From positions 531,359,102 to 531,423,101 of the forward strand of contig NC_064616.1 in the NCBI RefSeq assembly GCF_023898315.1: a DNA stretch of 64,000 nucleotides. Direction: 5' to 3'. A program made the position numbers and the translations under genes. The stretch comes from Schistocerca nitens (taxonomy: Eukaryota; Arthropoda; Insecta; Orthoptera; Acrididae). Below the pieces are notes generated by a model. The model was not told the DNA's origin. It ran no database searches and saw nothing but the letters and a program-made list of their open reading frames with translations. Each line of letters begins with the position of its first letter. Position 1 is the stretch's first letter. Below are positions 1-9,296 of this stretch, piece after piece.

Positions 1-540
1 GTGTGAAATAATGGACCCATGTCTCATCGCCCGTAATGGCGCGGCTTAGGAAATCATTTCTTTTCACGAATTAATGCTCAAGAAAGTCCAGAGACGACCA
101 TAAAGCTTGCACCTTTGTGCAAAGTCACAGTGGGAACACCGAAGTTAAGCGCTGTCTGGCTTTGCCAGCACTTGGATGGGAGACCGCGCTTACCGAGCGC
201 TGTTGGCAAGCTGGGTGCACTCAGCCCTTGTGAGGCCATTTGAGAAGCTACCTGACTGAGAAGTAGTGACTCCGATCACGAAAACTGATAACGACAGCGG
301 TAGCGGTGTGCTGACCACAAGCCCTCCACATCCGCATCCAAGGACACCTGTGGGTCGAGGATGACACGGCGGTCGGTCGGTACCGTTGGGGCTTCCAAGA
401 CCTGTTCGGATGGAGTTTTTATGCAACGTGACAGAGAGCGCAGAACTCAGCGTGAGCAGTTTCCGATACCGCGGACGATCTCGAACGATGGATTGAGCAC
501 TGCTCACAGTTTGACAGAGCGTGGCTCCTGATGTCACTAT
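1..540 (-). pseudogene. mariner transposase remnant, cut by window edge and split by a SINE
   Basis: Read on the minus strand, bases 1-45 encode ITGDETWVHYF, the block around the first catalytic aspartate of mariner transposases. Upstream in the same frame is a leucine-rich stretch with an in-frame stop at 71-73. On the far side of the SINE, 430-537 (minus) gives IVRDRPRYRKL, which fits the region just before that block in mariner proteins. The protein would cut and paste DNA at TA sites, but this copy is broken by the stop, by the SINE and by the window edge. Family assignment is by recognition of the motif; the subfamily is not clear. Confidence 0.8.
104..430 (+). repeat. SINE with 5S rRNA-like head (modular family A)
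   Basis: The 5' part (about 127-208) resembles the second half of 5S rRNA, including CACCGAAGTTAAGC and CACTTGGATGGG, the region that holds the internal Pol III promoter. A body follows that is shared with three other copies in this window: 4444-4724, 38892-39215 and 9460-9720. Its landmarks are GGTGCACTCAGCC, GGTGTGCTGACCAC and GGATGACACGGCGG. The extreme 5' end is diverged. It lies inside the mariner remnant, so it inserted later. I see no convincing target duplication. Confidence 0.85.
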
Positions 541-1367
541 TCCTCTTGTTTTTTGGCAACCTATAGCGACCAGTGTCTTCTGTTCGGTTGTTATTCGTCG
601 CCTGAAACTAACAGTGAAGAATTTAGTGTTGTGAGTTGTTCTGAATTTTTTTTCTCTCTTGGTGGACTGTGGTTCTACATAGACTTTTTCACTTGTATCT
701 TAATTTCATGTGTTCTCTATTCCATAATTACGTGTGGATTTGTCATTAAGACGTAAATTAGCACATGAATCGTAGACTTTGTCGTGGTAGGATGGCTTGC
801 GTGCCTCAACGACACAGATAGCCGCACTGCAGGTACAACCACAAACAAGAGATATCTGTGAAGAGGCCACTCACGAAGAGGGGCAACACCCTTTTCAGTA
901 GTTGCAGAGGCAACAATCTGAATGACCGATAGATCTGGTCTTGTAACATTAACCAACAGTGCCTTGCTAAGCTGGTAATGCAAACGGTTGAAAGCTAGGG
1001 GGAACTACAGCCGTTATTTTTCTCGAGAGCATGGAGTTCTACTGCATGATTAAATAACGATGGCATCCCCTTGGGTAAAATATTCTTCAAGTAAAATAGT
1101 CCCCCATCCAGTATCCAGGCGACGGCTACACTAGAGCATGCCATCAGGAAAAACAAGACTGGCATTCTCCAGGTCCGAGCGTGAAATGTTAGATCCCTTA
1201 ATCGGGTAGCAGGTTAGAGAATTTAAAAAGGGAGGTGGGTAGGTTAAAGTTAGACAGAGTGGGAATTAGTCAAATGTGGTGGCAGGTAGAAACGGGAGTT
1301 GTGATCAGGGTAGTAAAGGGCTCTAAACACAAAATCAAATAGGAATGACGCAAAAGTCAGTCTCATA

Positions 1368-2000
1368 ATGAATAATAAAATAGGCATGCAGGTAAGTTTC
1401 CATGAACAGCATGGTGAATGCATTATCGTAGCCAATATCGACACGAAAACAACACCTTCCATAATAGCACAAGTTTACATGCCAACTAGCTCCGAGTATG
1501 ATGAAGAGATTGGAAGTATGCTTGTTGAGGTAAAAGAAATTATTCATATAGTTAAGGGAGATGAAAATAGAATTGTGATAGGGGACTAGAGTTCGGTAGT
1601 AGAAACAGGAAGAGAAAGAATGCAGTAGGAGAACACGGACTGAGGAAAAGGAATAAAAGAGAGAGCCTCCTGGTAATATATTGCACATGCATAATTTCAT
1701 CATCGCTAATACTCTGTATGGAACTCATGAAAGAAGGCTGTATACATGCAAGAGACCTACAGAAAATGGAAGGTTTCAAATAGTTACATGACAACTGGTC
1801 TGAGATTTCTAAACCAGATTATAAATTTTTAAACCGGATTATAAACTGGAAAGCATACCCAGGGGCTAATGTGGACTCTGACCATAATATATTGGTTATG
1901 AACTGCAGATTAAAACTGAAGAAATTGCAGAAAGGTAGAAAATTAAGGTGATGAGACCTGGATAAGTTGAAAGAACCCAAGGTCGTTGAGAGTTTCGAAG
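1368..2000 (+). pseudogene. RTE endonuclease domain, degenerate
   Basis: The longest open piece (1368-1589) includes IAQVYMPTSSEYDEEI, then IVIGD followed by a stop where an active protein has GDFN or GDWN. Later frames give the terminal SDH block near 1870. The domain would nick target DNA for target-primed reverse transcription. Several frameshifts and stops separate the pieces. Assignment to RTE rests on the similarity of these blocks to insect RTE-like endonuclease/RT proteins. Confidence 0.7.
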
Positions 2001-2252
2001 AGAGCATGGTGTAACGACCCAATGAAATAGGGGTGATGAACACAATTGAAGACGAATGAGCAGCCTTGAGAGATAAAATACTGAAGACAGCTGAGGACTC
2101 AATAGAGGAAAAGGCAAGTCTCAGTAAAAAACCTTGAATGCAACAGGAGATACTGAATTCAACTGACGAGAGGGGAAAGTATAAAAATACAGCAAATGAA
2201 GCAGGCGAAAGGTAATGCAGACGTTTAAAATGAGATTGACAAGAAGTGCGTA

Positions 2253-3060
2253 ATGGCAAAACAAGAATGGCTAGACGAAAAACGCAAGGCTGCGGACGCA
2301 CGCATAACTAGGGGAAAGATAGATAGTGCACATAGCAAAATTAAGGAGACCTTTGGAGAAAGACAAGACCCTTTGAATTTTGTCGACGGCATCGTAATTC
2401 TGTCAGAGACAGCAAAAGACTTTGTAAGTGCAGTTGAATGTAATGGACAGTGTCTTGAAAATAGGTTATAGAATGACCATCAGCAAAAGTATAACAAGGG
2501 TAATGGAATGTAGTAGAATTAAATCAGGTGAAGCTGAAGAAATTATATTAGAGAAATGAGATACTAAAAGCAGTACATGAGATTGCTATTTGCGCAGCAA
2601 AGTAACTAACGATGACCAAAGTAAAGAGTATATAATATTCAGACTGGCTAAAGCACGAAAAGAATTTCTTAGAAACAAGTATTTGTGAACCTCTAATATA
2701 AATTTAAGTGTTAGGAAGTTATTCTGGAGGTATTTGTTTGGAATGTAGCGTCGTACAGAAATGAAACGTTTACAATTAGCATTTCAAATAAGAAACGAAA
2801 AGAAGTTTTTGAGTGTGGTGCTACAGAGGAATGCTGAAGATTAGATTGGTAGATAGAGCAGCTAATCGGGGAAAAAAGAAATCTACGGTAGAACTTGATT
2901 AAATAAGGGCTCAGTTGATAGGACACATCCCGAAGTATGATGAAATCTGTAGTTTGGTACTGGAGGGAAGTGTGTTGGATACAAGTTATAGAGGGAAATC
3001 GAGGATGAATACAATAAAAACGTTTAAAATGACGCCAGAAATCGGTCAGCTGGAGTATGA
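2253..3060 (+). pseudogene. RTE linker, RT active-site scrap and C-terminal region
   Basis: MAKQEWLDEKRKAADARI at 2253 is the linker after the endonuclease. At about 2372 it is fused to an RT palm piece in which the catalytic FADD reads FVDG, so the second aspartate is glycine. Downstream pieces correspond to the C-terminal domain, including IGHIPKYDEI near 2918. Perhaps a kilobase of RT sequence is absent between linker and palm. No function is possible. Confidence 0.65.
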
Positions 3061-3089
3061 AGAACAACAAATACATCTCCAGGGACACA

Positions 3090-3119
3090 CACATCTAAAT
3101 CTACATCTACATCTACATC
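3090..3119 (-). repeat. LINE 3' tail, TGTAGA-type hexamers
   Basis: Plus strand shows CTACATCTACATCTACATCC preceded by a variant unit. On the minus strand this is a TAGATG/TGTAGA tail directly after a conserved 3' end (GGCGGAGGGTACC-like). The LINE at 22.28 kb ends in the same kind of tail. Confidence 0.85.
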
Positions 3120-3171
3120 CATACTCCGCAAGCCACCTGACGGTGTGTGGCGGAGAGTACCTTCAGTACCT

Positions 3172-3509
3172 CTATCGGTTCTCCCTTCTATTCCAGTCTC
3201 GTATTGTTCGTGGAAAGAAGGACTGTCGGTATGCTTCTGTGTGGGCTCGAATCTCTCTGATTTTATCCTCATGGTCTCTTCGCGAGATATACGTAGGAGG
3301 GAGCAATATACTACTTGACTCTTCGGTGAAGGTATGTTCTCGAAACTTTAACAAAAGCCCGTACCGAGCTACTGAGCGTATCTCCTGCAGAGTCTTCCAC
3401 TGGAGTTTATCTATCATCTCCGTAACGCTTTCGCGATTACTAAATGATCCTGTAACGAAGCGCGCTGCTCTCCGTTGGATCTTCTCTATCTCTTCTATAA
3501 ACCCTATCT
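3172..3509 (-). pseudogene. LINE ORF2 C-terminal region
   Basis: It reads IGFIEEIEKIQRRAARFVTG, then LLPPTYISRRDHEDKIREI and SFFPRTIRDWNRR. The same blocks end the LINE at 21.9-22.2 kb, including LLPPTYISRKDHKDKIREI, so this is the family's normal C-terminus. In this copy it is joined to the displaced palm fragment instead of the expected WDP-type sequence. Confidence 0.85.
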
Positions 3510-3637
3510 GATCCTCCTGCATTTCAGTACAATTTTACATTGTTACAACCTCTCGATACACCACAGCATCATCTGCAAAAAGCCTCAGTGAACTTCCGAT
3601 GTCATCCACAAGGTCATTTATGTATATTGTGAATAGC
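3510..3637 (-). repeat. displaced 128-bp duplicate of the RT active-site segment
   Basis: Bases 3510-3637 match 3965-4092 with two differences that I could find. The segment encodes IYINDLVDDIGSSLRLF and the FADD block. It sits where the C-terminal region should continue from LLEYCSA, so part of the element has been copied into a second, later place in the same orientation. The copy keeps the normal alanine in FADD (codon at 3574-3576). Confidence 0.9.
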
Positions 3638-3713
3638 TGAGCTGAGCAGTATTCAAGCAGTGGGCGAACAAGCGTACTGTAACCTACTTCCTTTGTTTTC
3701 GGATTGCATTTCC

Positions 3714-3977
3714 TTAGGTTCTTCCAATGAATCTCAGTCTGGCATCTGCTTTACCAACGATCAACTTTATATGATCATTCCACTTTAAATCACTCCTAAT
3801 GCGTACTCCCAGATAATTTATGGAATTAACTGCTTCCAATTGCTGACCTGCTATTTTGTAGCTAAATGATAAGGGATCTATCTTTCTATGTATTCGCAGC
3901 ACATTACACTTGTCTACATTGAGATTCAGTTGCCATTCCCTGCACCATGCGTCAATTCGCTGCAGATCCTCCTGCAT
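3714..3977 (-). pseudogene. LINE RT thumb region
   Basis: It reads MQEDLQRIDAWCREWQLNLN, then KCNVLRIHRK, YLGVRIRSDLKW and KADARLRFIGR. These are the blocks that follow the RT palm in CR1/L2-type elements; the same blocks are in the copy at 21.5-21.8 kb. It is one frame away from the palm piece. At its 3' side the frame runs through NPKTKEVG and LLEYCSA, then is interrupted by the 128-bp displaced duplication. Confidence 0.85.
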
Positions 3978-4427
3978 TTCAGTACAATTTTACATTATTA
4001 CAACCTCTCGATACACCACAGCATCATCTGAAAAAAGCCTCAGTGAACTTCCGATGTCATCCACAAGGTCATTTATGTATATTGTGAATAGCCACGGTCC
4101 TATGACACTCCCCTGCGGCACACCTGAAATCACTCTTACTTCGGAAGACTTCTCTCCATTGAGAATGACGTGCTGCGTTCTGTTATCTAGGAACTCTTCA
4201 ATCCAATCACATAATTGGTCTGATATTCCATATGCTCTTACTTTCTTCATTAAACGACTGTGGGGAACTGTATCGAACGCCTTGCGGAAGTCAAGAAACA
4301 CGGCATCTACCTGTGAACCCGTGTCTATGGCCCTCTGAGTCTCGTGGACGAATAGCGCGAGCTGGGTTTCACACGACTGTCTTTTTCGAAACCCATGCTG
4401 ATTCCTACAGAGTAGATTTCTAGTCTC
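3966..4427 (-). pseudogene. LINE reverse transcriptase palm
   Basis: It contains HGFRKRQSCETQLALF, VFLDFRKAFDTVPH (first catalytic aspartate), SGVPQGSVIGPWLF and IYINDLVDDI. The active-site block reads LFSDDAVVY, whereas the usual motif is FADD. The serine codon is at 4029-4031. A frameshift follows immediately, after YREVV. The block is otherwise well preserved, so the serine is probably decay. The displaced duplicate at 3510-3637 has the normal FADD. Confidence 0.9.
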
Positions 4428-4443
4428 CAGAAAAGTCATTATA

Positions 4444-4724
4444 AAAAAAAAAAAAAGCTCCGTCTTTAGGCCACAAGTGGCCCTTCCGGGACCGTCCGGC
4501 CGCCGCGTCATCTTCCGAGGAGGATGCGGATAAGGAGGGGCGTGTGGTCAGCACACCGCACTCCCGACCGTTAGGACGGTATTCTTTGACCGAAGCCGCT
4601 ACTAATCGGTCGAGTAGCTCCTCAATTGGCATCACGAGGCTGAGTGCACCCCGAAAAATGGCAACAGCACATGGCGGCAGGATGGTGACCCATCCAAGCG
4701 CCGGCCACGCCCGACAGCGCTTAA
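4444..4724 (-). repeat. SINE family A, 5'-truncated, with 16-bp target duplication
   Basis: A minus-strand copy with a poly-A tail (a run of A's on the plus strand at 4442-4456). It begins inside the 5S-like head at the sequence complementary to AAGCGCTGTCGGGC. The direct repeat CAGAAAAGTCATTATA flanks it exactly, at 4428-4443 and 4725-4740. This shows retroposition into the LINE and a 5' truncation typical of incomplete reverse transcription. Removing the SINE and one repeat restores the LINE RT frame. Confidence 0.95.
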
Positions 4725-4740
4725 CAGAAAAGTCATTATA

Positions 4741-5633
4741 CTCGAACATAATACGTGTTCCAAAATTCTACAACTGATCGACGTTAGAGATATAGGTCTA
4801 CAGTTTTGCACATCTGTTCGACGTCCCTTCTTGAAAACGGGGATGACCTGTGCCCTTTTCCAATTCTTTGGAACGCTACGCTCTTCTAGAGATCTAAGGT
4901 ACACCGCTGCAAGAAAGGGGGGGGGGGGGGGGGCAAGTTCCTTCACGTACTCTGTGTAAAATCGAACTGGTATCCCATCAGGTCCAGCGGCCTTTCCTCC
5001 TTTGAGCGATTTTAATTGTTTCTCTATCCCTCTGTCGTCTATTTCGATATCTACCATTTTGTCGTCTGTACGACAATCTAGAGAAGGAACTACAGTGCAG
5101 TCTTCCTCTGTGAAACAGCTTTGGAAAAAGACATTTAGTATTTCGGCCTTTAGTCTGTCATCCTCTGTTTCAGTACCATTTTGGTCACAGAGTGTCTGGA
5201 CACTTTGTTTTGATCCACCTACCGCTTTGACATAAGACCAAAATTTCTTAGGATTTTCTGCCAAGTCAGTACATAGAACTTTACTTTCGAATTCATTGAA
5301 CGCCTCGCGCATAGCCCTCATCACACTACATTTCGCTTCGCGTAATTTTTGTTTCTCTGCAAGGCTTTGGCTATGTTTATGTTTGCTGTGAAGTTCCCTT
5401 TGCTTCCGCAGCAGTTTTCTAACTCGGTTGTTGTACCACGGTGGCTCTTTTCCATCTCTTACGATCTTGCTTGGCACATACTCACCTAACGCATATTGTA
5501 CGATGGTTTTGAACTTTGTCCACTGATCCTCAACACTATCTGTACTTGAGACACAACTTTTGTGTTGAGCCGTCAGGTATTCTGTAATCTGCTTTTTGTC
5601 ACTTTTACTAAACAGAAAAATCTTCCTACCTTT
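4741..5633 (-). pseudogene. LINE reverse transcriptase, N-terminal half
   Basis: After the frameshift the protein continues with PSKIVRDGKEPPWYNNRVRK and a basic linker. The early RT motifs follow: GPDGIPVRFY, then PVFKKGRR and NCRPISLTS. Near 4918-4934 a run of G on the plus strand encodes a short proline run (PPPPP), an unusual expansion inside the finger region. The reading frame stops making sense at 4740, where a SINE begins, and resumes on its far side at 4427 with the same residues (IMTFL). The full domain would copy the element's own RNA. Confidence 0.85.
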
Positions 5634-6311
5634 TTAAATATTTCTATTTACGGCTGAAATCATCGATGCAGTAACCGCTTTATGATCGCTGATTCCCTGT
5701 TCAGCGTTAACTGTTTCAAATGGTTCGGGTCTGTTTGTCACCAGAAGGTCTAATATATTATCGCCACGAGTCGGTTCTCTGTTTAACTGCTCTAGGTAGT
5801 TTTCAGATAAAGCACTTAAAAAAATGTCACTGGATTCTTTGTCCCTGCCACCCGTTATGAGCGTTTGAGTCTCCGAGTCTATATCCGGAAAATTAAAATC
5901 TCCACCCAGAACTATAACATGGTGGGGAAATCTACTCGAAATATTTTCCAAATTATCCTTCAGGTGCTCAGCCACAGCAGCTGCTGAGCCAGGGGGCTTA
6001 TAGAGACATCCAATTACCATGTCTGAGCCTGCTTTAACCGTGACCTTCACCCAAATTATTTCACAATTCGGATCTCCGTCAATTTCCTTCGATACTATTG
6101 CACTTCTTATCGCTATAAACACGCCTCCCTCTTCACTGTCCAGCCTGTCTCTGCGGTATACATTCCAATTTGAGTTTAGGATTTCATTACTGTTTACGTC
6201 TGGTTTCAGCCAACTTTCTGTCCCTAGTACTATATGGGCATTGTGACCGTTTATTAATGAGAGCAGTGCTGGGACCTTTGTATAGACGCTCCTGCAGTTT
6301 ACTATTAGCAC
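5634..6311 (-). pseudogene. LINE apurinic-like endonuclease domain
   Basis: The open frame is about 225 codons. It carries the family landmarks in order: NCRSVYTKV near the start, GTESWLKPD, GDFNFPDID near residue 139, and ISDHKAV near residue 208. These correspond to the catalytic glutamate, the GDFN block and the terminal SDH. The enzyme would nick chromosomal DNA to prime reverse transcription. The domain itself has no internal stop, but a frameshift at its end cuts it from the RT that follows, so I call the gene broken. The TTG/ATG near 6311 is not necessarily the true start; coding sequence probably begins further upstream. Confidence 0.85.
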
Positions 6312-6767
6312 ATTAATATTGTTATTCCCTGTTGCATTTTGCCTACCTTGCCGCGTCTCAGAAGGCGTCTTGTCGGGCCTAGGGAGGGAATTCTCTAACC
6401 TAAAAAACTCACATGTGCACTCCAGACGTACTCCGCTACCCTTGTAGCCGCTTCGGGCGTATAGTGCACGCCTAACCTATTCAGGGGGACCCTACATTTC
6501 TCCACCCGATAGCGGTGGTCGAGAAATTTGCACCCCAGATCTCCGCAGAATCTGAGACTCTGGTTTAAGCCTTCTACTCGGCTCCAAACCAGAGGACCGC
6601 GATCGGTTCTGGGCGCTAGAAATCGCCACTGATGATGCTTCCCAAATAAATGAAGCGAAACGCGTATGGCAACAAACAAACAGCCTTCATTTAGTTGCAT
6701 AGACGGTACATACCTCCACGAGTTTAAAATGATTTACGCTGCAGCAGTTCTTAGGAGACAAAAAGGC

Positions 6768-6838
6768 TTTCACGGAATATAGTAGCGTGAAGAAGTGCAT
6801 CAAACCGGTCTTCGGACTGCAGACAACACAAACACATT
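6768..6838 (+). repeat. short 3'-end remnant of an RTE LINE
   Basis: The stretch GCATCAAACCGGTCTTCGG followed by ACTGCAGACAACAC resembles the 3' end of the RTE copy at 42645-42690 (GCACCAAACCAGTTTGCGG then an ACTACAACA tail). It is probably a severely 5'-truncated insertion. Too short to say more. Confidence 0.5.
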
Positions 6839-7202
6839 CTTAGACGGTGGGAATTACTGATGGAGCACATTACTACACCACTTACGTTTAATTTTTTGCT
6901 ATCTGTAAGTGGTTCAGTACAATCTGAAATTGATCTGTTGCGCAGATTTTCTGATTCTTTGCTGAATGTGACCTGCGCTGTTCTTCTGTTTTTGCCGCGG
7001 TTATTTCGGTGATTCTTTCATAATAGAACACGAAATACACAATATATGTCGTATCTTATGCAAATCAGACACTTTACCAGAGACTAATTAACTTTATTTG
7101 CAGATTTCTGAAGGCGCCATCTGCTGTGCTGGTACAGAGGAAACAAATCAATTTCAGCAGCGAAATTCCTTTGACTTGGCAGCTAGCTGCTCTGTCCTTA
7201 TA
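6839..7202. other. no recognisable feature
   Basis: AT-rich intergenic sequence between the LINE and the Tc1 element. I see no coding blocks or repeats here. Confidence 0.5.
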
Positions 7203-8190
7203 CAGTGAAGTGTCGAAAGTCATGGTATACCTCCTAATATCGTGTAGGACCTCCTTTTGCCGGGCGTAGACCAGCAGTTTGATGTGGAATGGATTCGAAC
7301 AAACCGTTGGAAGTCCCCTGCAGGAACACTAAGCCATGCTGCTTCTGTATCCGTCCACAGTTGCGAAAGTAGTGCCTGTGCAGGATTTTGTGCACGAACT
7401 GGCCTCTCCATAAAAAATGTTCGATGAGATTCAAGGCAGGCTATCTGGATGGCCAAATCATTCGTTCGAACTGTCCAGAATGTTTTTCAAACCAGTTGCG
7501 AACATGACATGGCGCACTGTCATCCATAAAAATTCCATCGTTGTTTGGGAACATGAAACCATGAATGGCTACAAATGATCTCCAAGTAGCCGAACATAAC
7601 CATTTGCAATCAATCATCGGTTCAGTTGGACCAGAGGACCCAGTCCATTCCATGTAAATAGAGTCCACTCCATTATAGAGCCACCACCAGCTTGCACAGT
7701 GCCTTACTGACAACTTGGGTCCATAGCCTCGTGGGTTATGCGCCACCCTCGAACCCTACAGTCTGTTCTTACCAAATGAAATGAAGAAGCATCTTACCAG
7801 GTGAGGTGCTGCAGGTGATGTCGTGCTGTTAGCTAAGGCACTCGCGTCGGTCGTCTGCTGCCATAGCCCATTAACGCCAAATTTCACCGCCATGTCCTAA
7901 CGGAGACGTTCGTCGTACGTCCCAAATTGATTTCTACAGTTCTTTCACGCGGTGTTGCTTGTCTGTTAGTACTAACGCTCCACTGCCTCGGTCGTTAAGT
8001 GAAGGCCGTCGGCCAGTGTGTTGTCCATGGTGAGAGGTAATGCCTGAAATTTGGTATTCTCGGCACACTCTTGACTGTGGATCGCGGAATATTGAATTCC
8101 CAAACGATTTCCGAAATGGAATGTCCCATGCATCTAGCTCCAACTACCATTCCGCGTTCAAAGTCTGTTAATTCCCATCGTGCCGCGATT
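7203..8190 (-). pseudogene. Tc1-like transposon, degenerate, right end missing
   Basis: The left inverted end (AAAGTCATGGTATACCTC near 7216) matches the left end of the copy at 16817, and TA precedes it at 7201-7202. Minus-strand frames give the Tc1 C-terminal blocks. These are an APCH block with DDSAPCH in place of DNAPCH (near 7510), an NLIEHF block corresponding to PIEHLW (near 7430), and the family-typical end KGGPTRY (near 7250). The N-terminal DNA-binding part is at 7934-8143 (REYQISGITSHH). Frames are broken repeatedly and a metal-binding aspartate is altered. The sequence loses similarity to its relative near 8190. Confidence 0.8.
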
Positions 8191-8552
8191 CTAAACTATT
8201 TCATGGGTCCAACATTGGCTATAATGTGCAACTCACCAATCAACATGATACAACACACTGAGTCCTTCGGCAAGTTCTGATGCCCTGATCACAGAGGTCA
8301 AGCTCAGTACCATTCCTGCGAAGCCTCTGCCATTCGGGGAGGACAACCCAAAACAGTGGTTTCACACAATCAGAGAGCCAGTTCGTCCTGGCCAAGAGCA
8401 AATCTGAAGGACAAAATACTGTTATGTGTTTGCTGCCCTCACGGAAGTACAGGATAGGCTCACCGCCCACCGTAAACATCTTCTTCTATTCTCTGACCTG
8501 GTCCCGTATCTGCATGAGGTTGTCATGTTAATCTGTGCTTGGCAATGTTAGT
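8191..8552. other. no recognisable feature
   Basis: A minus-strand open stretch at 8240-8479 (about 79 codons) has a moderately protein-like composition but matches no family I know. Nothing else seen. Confidence 0.4.
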
Positions 8553-8865
8553 CGTAAAGGGTGGCCGGATGCCCTACCTTTTGCCACCCCTTCCCCACTG
8601 ATACGGAATTTGTGTATTCCGTTTGTCTATCTCTTGTGTTATCCCATGTAAAAGCGTTAGAATACTTTCGAAGAGTTTGTGGGACGTGGGTACCAGCCCG
8701 GTATTCACATAGTCTGATGCAGGTAACTCCCTAAAAACCACATCTAGGATGGTCGGCCCATCGGCCCTAGTCGTTAATCCGTCGGTCGAATTCCATGCGG
8801 GGCTGGCGCGTCTCTGCGAATCCAGGAAGTGGCATATTAACAAGCGTAGCCAACCGAGCAGCTCC
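8553..8865 (-). repeat. tRNA-headed SINE (family E), diverged copy
   Basis: It matches the better copy at 25353-25756 along its length. Shared blocks, read on plus, are GGTGGCCGGATGCCCT, ACCAGCCCGGTATTCA, CCTAAAAAC and TCCAGGAAG. The tRNA-like head is at the 8840 side, so the element is on minus. No clear target duplication remains. Confidence 0.75.
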
Positions 8866-9290
8866 AGCGTAAACAGATATAACATCTGTAAATAAATTAA
8901 AACAACGTAACCAGTTACCGAATATTTATTCTTCAATTATGCCACGTATTGGATGCTTCGATCCACCGTCAAATCACAATTCTGATTTTTATCGCAACCA
9001 CAGGGTTCCCAGAAAGGGAACGACATCGAAATTTCTTGCAGTAACTTTTAACAGTGTTAAAACTGGTACTGTTGCTTTTGGTCTCTTGAAAAATGTTGAA
9101 GTAATACAGGGATAACAATTCACAGTAATCCATATTACCACGCATCACAGAAATTGGTAGGTTTTAGGGGTTTGAGTCACAGAGCAGTAACTCGTGCCCT
9201 GCTGGAAAATGTGCTTGCCGGCGAAATGGAACAGCGAGCAACAAAAAATTGTCACAGAACTGAAACTACAACAGAATAATAAAAATGTAA
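8866..9290. other. no recognisable feature
   Basis: AT-rich sequence with short open stretches only. Confidence 0.4.
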
Positions 9291-9296
9291 TCAATT

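Larger units (their letters stand above)
765..3072 (+). mobile_element. RTE-type non-LTR retrotransposon, 5' UTR to 3' tail, with internal deletion
   Basis: A plus-strand LINE read as an RTE-type element. A probable 5' region covers about 765-1200. The endonuclease region follows from about 1200 to 1990, with an open stretch at 1368-1589. It ends in a block reading PGANVDSDHN (near 1860), the SDH motif of apurinic-type endonucleases. A linker follows (2253-2370). The frame then jumps straight to the RT block LNFVDGIVILSETA (near 2373-2415), where an active element reads FADD. The 3' coding part (2690-3060) and an AACAACAA-type tail near 3065 follow. The first RT motifs are missing and stops are frequent, so it is dead. 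It ends next to the 3' tail of the oppositely oriented LINE. Confidence 0.8.
3085..6640 (-). mobile_element. CR1/L2-type LINE with endonuclease and RT, nearly complete but broken
   Basis: On the minus strand it runs from a 5' region (about 6640-6320) through an endonuclease (6311-5634) and reverse transcriptase (5633 to about 3170) to a 3' tail made of TGTAGA-type hexamer repeats (3090-3119). A short microsatellite 3' tail is typical of the CR1/L2 groups, as is the RT signature HGFRK with SCETQL. A 5'-truncated relative with the same tail lies at 21055-22286. Damage includes a frameshift near 5640, a SINE at 4444-4724, a 128-bp internal duplication placed out of order, and an altered RT motif. 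CR1 versus L2 or Daphne clade cannot be settled by eye. Confidence 0.85.

Noticed and set aside
127-208. A genuine 5S rRNA gene
   Set aside because: Only part of 5S is present, it is diverged, and it is followed by a body shared with other dispersed copies. It is a SINE head.
190-537. Minus-strand frame of 115 codons as one protein
   Set aside because: Half of it is the reverse of the SINE; only the part beyond 430 belongs to the mariner remnant.
3060-3120. Hexamer repeat as a CRISPR or telomere-like array
   Set aside because: It is the short tail of a LINE; only a few imperfect units.
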